From: Bryoerythrophyllum caledonicum
Taxonomy: Eukaryota > Streptophyta > Bryopsida > Pottiales > Pottiaceae
DNA: 64,000 nucleotides
Assembly (NCBI GenBank): GCA_963971425.1
Contig: OZ020523.1
Location: 22,921,105-22,985,104, forward strand
Reading direction: 5' to 3'
Shown here piece by piece: positions 58,577 to 64,000 of the stretch (position 1 is its first letter; each line of letters starts with the position of its first letter). Made by a program: the position numbers and the translations under genes. The notes under the pieces are model-generated. The model worked only from the letters and a program-made list of their open reading frames with translations, made no database searches and was not told the DNA's origin.

Positions 58577-60590
58577 ATGAAATGTTGCTTTTCAAGGGAG
58601 GATAAAGCAATATGGCGTCCAGATGAAGAGTGGAGATATCATCCTTTGGCATTGAAGGCCTTGAAGGCATTGAAGGCCTTGGGAGATCAATTGGTTACCA
58701 CCAAGATCAAAGATTGGGATGAAACCTTGAAGGCATTGGATAAGTTTAATATGTGGAAAGATATTAAACACCCTGTGTTCTCAATTCTTGGGTTGGGATT
58801 TTATGCTCTTCAAAAGGAGTTTCAAGAGATATTCTTGGACTTAGCACTTCTTTGGAGGTCTAAATGGATTTGGGACTCATGGAATTTTGGCCATTTGTGG
58901 ATCCAAGAGAATGGCTTGGGGTGGAAATGGTTGTGCACATTGCATTTAGTTTCTGAAGGTGAAATGATTGCAAATGTAAGACTTCTCTCCTATTCCTTCT
59001 TGAGAACTTTGTCTTTGTAGCAATGATGTGGTTACGTTAGAAGTCTTGAGGGTCACTTAAACTTTTGGTAAGATAATTTGATTTTTGAAATGTGTTTCTT
59101 AAATTCTTTCTAGAGACTATTAATATATAGAAGAGCTTGTTCGGTTATTCCATAAGAGTTCGGTGGTTTGTTTTAAACTCAAGTTAAGAAGGCTTAACCA
59201 TCTGTGGGAGTGAAAGTAGACACTAGTGCCTTTTCTCTTCGGTTGGATTTAGATATTGGAGGTTCAAATACCAAAAATGGTTAAAATAATATGGGGTATA
59301 TTTATTGGATTCATAGTTTTCTTGTTGTCAATTGCACTATCCCCCTTTGACTAATTTGGAGGTTTTTCTTTACTAAAGTAAGAAATCTATTATACCTTAT
59401 TGTAGGAATACTATAAAGCCGAATTAAATGCAAATGTGGCCCAATGAATTCTTCAAAATGTTGAGATTGTACATAAAGTTTGCACTTAGAAAGTTCTACA
59501 CCTATGTTTTAAGGTAATGAAAATCGTTCATGTCAAAGACAGAGCTGTGGTATCGATATAAGTACTTTTGGGTGACTTTAGAAGCAACTCTATGATGGTT
59601 GAAAGCATTGATCACATTTGTTTCTTTGTATTGAAATTCAAAATCCTGGTGTTGTGATACAGTAACAAATGAAGGTTGTGCCTATTCTTTATTCATTTCT
59701 AAAACTGATGAAGCAAGTGAATTTTGATGACTAGCTCAATGAAGTTTCACATATGTGAACATTGCTTTAAGGTAAGCCTCCCTATAACCAACCAAAACCA
59801 CAGCCAACGCCTATAAAATTGGGATATATCCAACCCTCTTCCATCCCGTTACCACCAACTCAGCTCCAAATGTAGGTTTGCTATTAGTCAAGACCCTTAC
59901 TTTTGGTCGTTGGTTATGGGGGGTACCTACTGCTGGCCACCCCCTAAGCATGGCTGCCCAGTTTGAAAATTCATAACTAATTCAGTTTTCATTGAAAAAA
60001 TATGAAATTGTATACAAGGGCGGTCAAATGGACTTGTGTTTTCACCGGACCTCAGCAAGTGCACAAGATTGTATACATCTAAAGATGGGCTTGCCCATCG
60101 GACATACTTGTTGGATGATGAAAATCAGGCCACTGAAGTTCTCATAAGAGGACTATGTGAGCACAACGCACGTGAGAGCAGAACAACAAACAGACTTGCT
60201 GCTGTGGTAGAGGATGAATCATGATGCCATACAAAATCGTTCTTATGACAACAAATTTTACAGGTGGGTTGTAGTGGTAACAGCACCATGCACGTTCAAA
60301 GCTGAGAATTCCAATGAGAAGCATCAGAACATTGCTGAAGGATGAAACAATTGATTTCAAGTTATCGGGAGTGCATCATTTTGAATCATGCAACTAGAGA
60401 GTAGATCGGTTCAGCAATTGAGGAACTAGGAATTCCAATGAGAAGCTAGATATTGAGGAACATGAGAGTTTATGTTTAGAATTTGCAGCTCACGTTTTGT
60501 TGTAATCTCTGATGATTCATAAGTCTGCCTTATTACATGACTAAATATCACATTTCATCACTCGTACAGTTCTGCTTGCTAAGGCTCAAT
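58577..60590 (+). pseudogene. TNL receptor pseudogene C
   Basis: 58577-58978 is the second half of the NB-ARC exon and keeps one open frame: MKCCFSREDKAIWRPDEEW, DKFNMWKDIKHPVFSILGLG, LQEIFLDLALL-like FQEIFLDLALLWRSKW and LCTLHLVSEGEMIAN before the GTAAGA donor. It has an 18 bp in-frame expansion (LKALKALKALG against LKALG in the relatives). The LRR exon is almost wholly lost: after an intron and a truncated MITE only DLSKCTRLYTSKD (~60045), LLDDENQATEVLIRGLCEH (~60107), a piece matching RWAVVATSPC (~60265) and 3' UTR sequence (~60305-60590) remain. The TIR and P-loop exons are absent. Confidence 0.85.
59770..60007 (+). mobile_element. MITE family 1, 3'-truncated copy
   Basis: Begins AGGTAAGCCTCCC after TA and follows the family to 'ttgaaaaaatatgaaat', where receptor sequence resumes. 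It is longer than its partner at 10284-10433. Confidence 0.75.
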
Positions 60591-61258
60591 AAACAACTCT
60601 AGGTACTTGCTTCGTGAGCCGTTCTACAGCAAGTTTATGTCTGTTGAAATTCCAGTCCACAAGGATAAGATTCTAAGTAACATCACTTCTTTCCTGTTTG
60701 TATCAAGAGGATCACATCTTAAGCAATGTGGCTGAGATGGTTCACTTTGACGCTCACTTTTGCTGACAATTGTTTTATGAGTTGTTGGTGAAGAAGGAGT
60801 ACTTGATTGTAGTATTGAAATTTGCACATTCAAATTTAAGGCATGCGTTGAACTTTGGATATAACATGCACAGGAGCCATAAACAGTAGTCAAATTTGTC
60901 CACATAAGACTTAAAAATTATACTTTAAACAGTAGTCAAATTTTTATGTGGACAAATTTTAATTAATAGTTCAGATCAGTATCATCATCCATGATAATGA
61001 AATGATTTGTACTTTGTGCAATTGTGACCATAGATATTTATTGTATTTGACAAATATTGTATCATGTAAACCTAGATTTTTTATATCTAGTGACCAACCT
61101 CGTTAGGTGAGCACTAAGAGATTAATAACAACATATTACCAAGAGTGCCACGAGTAAAATTATTGGTTTAATCAGCCACTAATTCCAAAGTTAAATAGAG
61201 CCCACTACACTAAAGTTGATATTTAGTGTTAAGCATAGTAAATGACTTGTAAATGCTA
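60591..61258. other. Non-coding end of segmental copy B
   Basis: 60590-60940 has no counterpart in copy A and no gene. 60941-61045 and 61085-61258 match copy A. 61200-61258 is the left arm of the CACTACACTAAA inverted-repeat element. Confidence 0.5.
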
Positions 61259-63450
61259 CCGTAGGTGAACCTCTAGTTCGGCATGGCAGTGCCGAATAAT
61301 TAATTAAAGTAGAAAAAAAAGAATCGGCACTATTTTTGGATTTTGTTCAAATTTCGATATGATTCAAATAATAAATAAGTCATTTTCGACATTTGCATTG
61401 AAGTCATCCATTTAAATCCGTTACTGGTATAGTACACTATGGCGGCGCTTGCATTTATTAGTTCCTTCTATGATCTTCATTTGCAATCTTCAGTGGAAAC
61501 AAATCATTCTTGGCTGTGTCATTTTTCTTTGCTTGCAATTTGTCTTTGGTGTGCATTTGCTGGAGTTATAGAAGAGATGGGTCCTTGTAAAACACTTACT
61601 AGCATGTTTTCAACCATTAGCAAAGAGGAGTTGCAAGAGTGTGTGGAGAAGGAGTTTGCAAACTTGAACGATAAGCTGGAGCAAGAGAGAAGGAGAAGGA
61701 GAAGGAAGAGGTGGTTATCAAGCGTCCAGTGGGAAGGCCCAAATGTGCAATTGATGTTGTGTTGCTAAATCAAAATGTATAAGAAGACAAGTCATATCCG
61801 AAGTTGAAGAAGGTAAGAGGCCCTTACAACAATTGGTTTAGTCCTTTACTTTGGGGTCCAATACATGCAGCAGTTAGGCAGCACAGAAGTATCTTAGGAG
61901 CTTGTAAATATCTAAAATTTGCCTACAAGTCACCTGGAGAAGAACACGATCCATACAAGGACCTCTCGAGAGGATCCATATATGAGTGGTTCACTCCCAC
62001 TTGGGATGTAAAAGACGAGTACAAGAAATATATTGTAGAAGGCACCTACCGGTTAGCTAGAGATCAACATTCACCTATACTATCCAAATCTCGAAGAAAC
62101 TATCATAGGGGTTTTGAAGGCATACAGAGAGACTGGTCAACCTCTCTTTGCTAGAAATATTCGAACTTTGATACTCTTGATTATAAAAGTAAAACAACCC
62201 AACCTACTTATCCAAGATGGAGGAAATGCTTGGAGAGTATCTTTGAAATGGGTTAGAAGTTTTGTAAAAGACAAACTCAATTGGACATTGAAGAAGGCAA
62301 CAACTGCTGCAAGCAAACTCCCAAAGGAATGGGAGTTGCTAGGCTTGGGGATGGCACAAAGAGTCGCTTATCTAGCCAAATGCTATGGCATTCCTCCTTC
62401 GCTTGTTGTGAACTCCGATCAAACAGGGATCCACCTCGTCCCTACATGTGGAACAAGAACATGGGAAAAGAAGGGCACAAACCATGTAGCTGTTACAGGA
62501 ATAGAGGATAAAAGACAAATTACCGTTGTCGTTTCATCATCAGCTGGCGGAGACCTATTACCTTTCCAGGTTATTTTTAGTGGAAAATCATCGCAAAGCT
62601 TACCGCCTCTAAACAAGGGAAGAAAGGACTGTGAAGATGAGCGATGGCACATTACCAATACAGAGAACCATTGGTCAAATCTAGACACGTCTAAAGCCTT
62701 TGTTGACAAAATTCTAGAACCTTACAAGGGGAAGCAGATTCACACACTTGGCTTACACTCCAACACTGCTTTAGTGTGGTTAATTGATTGTTGGACAGTT
62801 CATACAAGTGAATCTTTTACAACATGGGTTAGAGATACACACCCCCAAATCAAGTTAATATATGTACCTACGAATTGCACAAGTGTTCTTCAACCAGCTG
62901 ATGTGATACTCCAACGTCCTTTTAAGTTTGCCTTCCGTGAAGAGTTTGACCAATGGAGTGTGATGGAGATTTCCAGGCAATTAGAGACTTCTACTGTAGA
63001 AGACACAAAGCTAGACATGCGACTGCAGTCTTTAAAACCTCAACTTTGTAGCTAGTTGTACAAGGCATGGACACACATTAATAAGAAGACTCTAATAGAA
63101 GTAGGGTGGAAAAAATGCGGCATCTTAAGAGCATTTGACAACATTTTCCAAAGTCAAGCATTACAAGAAAACTTGAATAACCCTTTCTTTAAGGAAGACA
63201 AGCATGGTGAAGATGTTCATGTGAATGACGAGCAAATAGAAGATATTGAACCAGCAACATGCATAGAAGAGGTTATGTTAGATTCCATCACACGAGTACC
63301 ACAGCTTGATGAAGACATGACATCAAGCATTTTCTCCCTGAAGAAATTAGCCAGGTTCAAAATTTCTCCTTATCTAAAAGTTTTCAGTTTGTTTTGTGCT
63401 TTTAGATTACATTTCTCTTGTGAATTTGAGCTAAATTCTTAAATGTTCAA
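61259..63450 (+). mobile_element. Pogo/Tigger-like DDE transposon, broken; right end not found
   Basis: Comparison with copy A places the left end immediately after a TA (61257-61258), with terminal sequence CCGTAGGTGAACCTCTAGTT. The coding part starts at ATG 61439 and reaches 63442. A basic, coiled N-terminal part (EQERRRRRRKRW) is followed by QPLFARNIR, then the DDE core: VVNSDQTGIHLVP (first Asp), TVVVSSSAGGDLLPFQVIF, LIDCWTVH (second Asp), YVPTNCTSVLQPADV (third acid) and QRPFKFAFREEF. Frames change near 61740-61790 and near 62100, and there is a TAG at 63053 before LYKAWTHINKKT, so the transposase is inactive. TA target preference and the DDE style suit the mariner/pogo group. No matching right inverted repeat was found, so it lies outside the window or is lost. 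Confidence 0.8.
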
Positions 63451-63500
63451 CAATGGTGCAGAAAAACAAAACATGCATAAGGTCCTTCACGAGAGAAAGC

Positions 63501-63730
63501 TCATGTCACAGCCTGTCCACAGTGCTCACTCCCGTATGGGACATGGATAAACCTTTCTCCACCAGCTGCTCCAACGTTGCCCCCTCCGGCGAAGTGAACT
63601 TCTGTGGACCACAACACGAGGCACACCAACTCCTTCGGCCAGCAGCACCGGGTCAAAAATGTTGCACGGCATGCTGTCCAACAGCTCTGCGTGATTCTTG
63701 AGAAACCCCTGCATTGAGGTGAAGTCACAT
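63501..63730 (-). CDS. Unrecognised exon-like segment at the right edge
   Basis: On the minus strand a GC-richer segment reads MQGFLKNHAELLDSMPCNIF, then DPVLLAEGVGVPRVVVH in one frame. A second frame, opening after CCACAG near 63607, reads KFTSPEGATLEQLVEKGLSM and SHTGVSTVDRL to a TGA near 63507. Both halves look like genuine protein, so this may be two adjoining pieces separated by a frameshift or a splice junction. The family is not recognised. It lies just beyond the transposon coding region and may be either a host gene edge or captured sequence. Confidence 0.35.
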
Positions 63731-64000
63731 TTTCATAAGAAACAAGATAGACTCCACTTGCACTTCTATGAGAGAAATACTAGGAACAGAAATACAGTTC
63801 TAAATTGTCTTTACTAAAAAACTATGTTGGGTTCAATTTTGATCATTTTTTGTAGAATCTGACCCTTGCTTCTAAGATGAAGAAACAAGAGTTTTCAGAT
63901 GGTTATTTGTTTTACCTCTAGTCAATCTAAGCGGTCACGGGAGTTTAGGAGTTTTGAAACATTGTTTTCCTGCTGCTTTACCTCGTTTAGAAGAACTCCG
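63731..64000. other. Window end, no feature seen
   Basis: AT-rich sequence without ORF or repeat that I can identify; it could be intron or flank of the exon-like segment to its left. Confidence 0.4.

Larger units (their letters stand above)
57213..61258 (+). repeat. Segmental duplication, copy B (~4 kb)
   Basis: Partner of 7598-11655 in the same orientation, about 50 kb away. The left border is close to 'gcagaga(c/a)attacagtgg' in both copies. On the right the match runs to 'aaatgcta', where a DDE transposon begins at 61259; the partner sequence may continue beyond that element. Confidence 0.9.

Noticed and set aside
1-64000. tRNA, rRNA and riboswitch genes
   Set aside because: No cloverleaf with intact A and B boxes and no rRNA-like conserved stretches were recognised by eye; a covariance search could still find one.

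Overview
This is plant nuclear DNA. It has spliced genes with GT/AG introns, a plant-type methionine gamma-lyase, a plastid-type ferredoxin relic, a TIR-NB-ARC-LRR immune receptor, and many LTR, LINE and DNA-transposon relics. The receptor's TIR style (IFLSHSGAQKNF, SKWPMIEL) and the nearby soluble kinase with an FECS/VVGTGF activation segment remind me of moss receptor and kinase families. I therefore suggest a bryophyte, most likely a moss. This is inference from family resemblance; no search was possible.

Layout. 1-1202 (minus): 5' part of a methionine gamma-lyase gene, three exons seen, running off the left edge. 1.2-6.9 kb: intergenic, with degenerate ~277 bp repeats, an inverted dispersed repeat and a hairpin. 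6916-7439 (minus): a two-exon gene for a 79-residue secreted peptide precursor whose C-terminus resembles IDA-type signalling peptides. 7.6-11.65 kb: first copy of a ~4 kb duplicated segment holding a decayed receptor gene. 12054-27053: a 15.0 kb, recently inserted Ty3/gypsy LTR element with near-identical 563 bp LTRs, a 5 bp target duplication and a large extra coding region after pol. 28.2-36.1 kb: a MITE, then the one intact receptor gene (30507-35389, five exons, about 1262 residues). 37.3-40.0 kb: a second decayed receptor copy, interrupted by a hAT-type MITE with a perfect 8 bp target duplication. 40-44 kb: small repeats and a 5'-truncated LINE with a 13 bp target duplication. 45.2-49.9 kb: AT-rich intergenic DNA with two unrecognised ORFs. 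50.1-51.65 kb: an orphan first exon of ribosomal protein eL14 just upstream of a kinase gene that carries an in-frame stop. 53.8-56.5 kb: unrecognised ORFs and a ferredoxin pseudogene (minus). 56815-56943: an orphan first exon with a mitochondrial-type presequence. 57.2-61.26 kb: second copy of the duplicated segment. 61259 to about 63.45 kb: a broken pogo/Tigger-like DDE transposon inserted at TA. The right edge holds an unrecognised exon-like segment.

Functionally the window is an immune-receptor cluster in decay. One gene looks expressible. Its relatives were cut, duplicated and used as landing sites by transposons, and the cluster sits between ordinary metabolic genes and fragments of housekeeping genes (eL14, ferredoxin, a mitochondrial protein) that look relocated. 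No tRNA, rRNA or CRISPR was seen.
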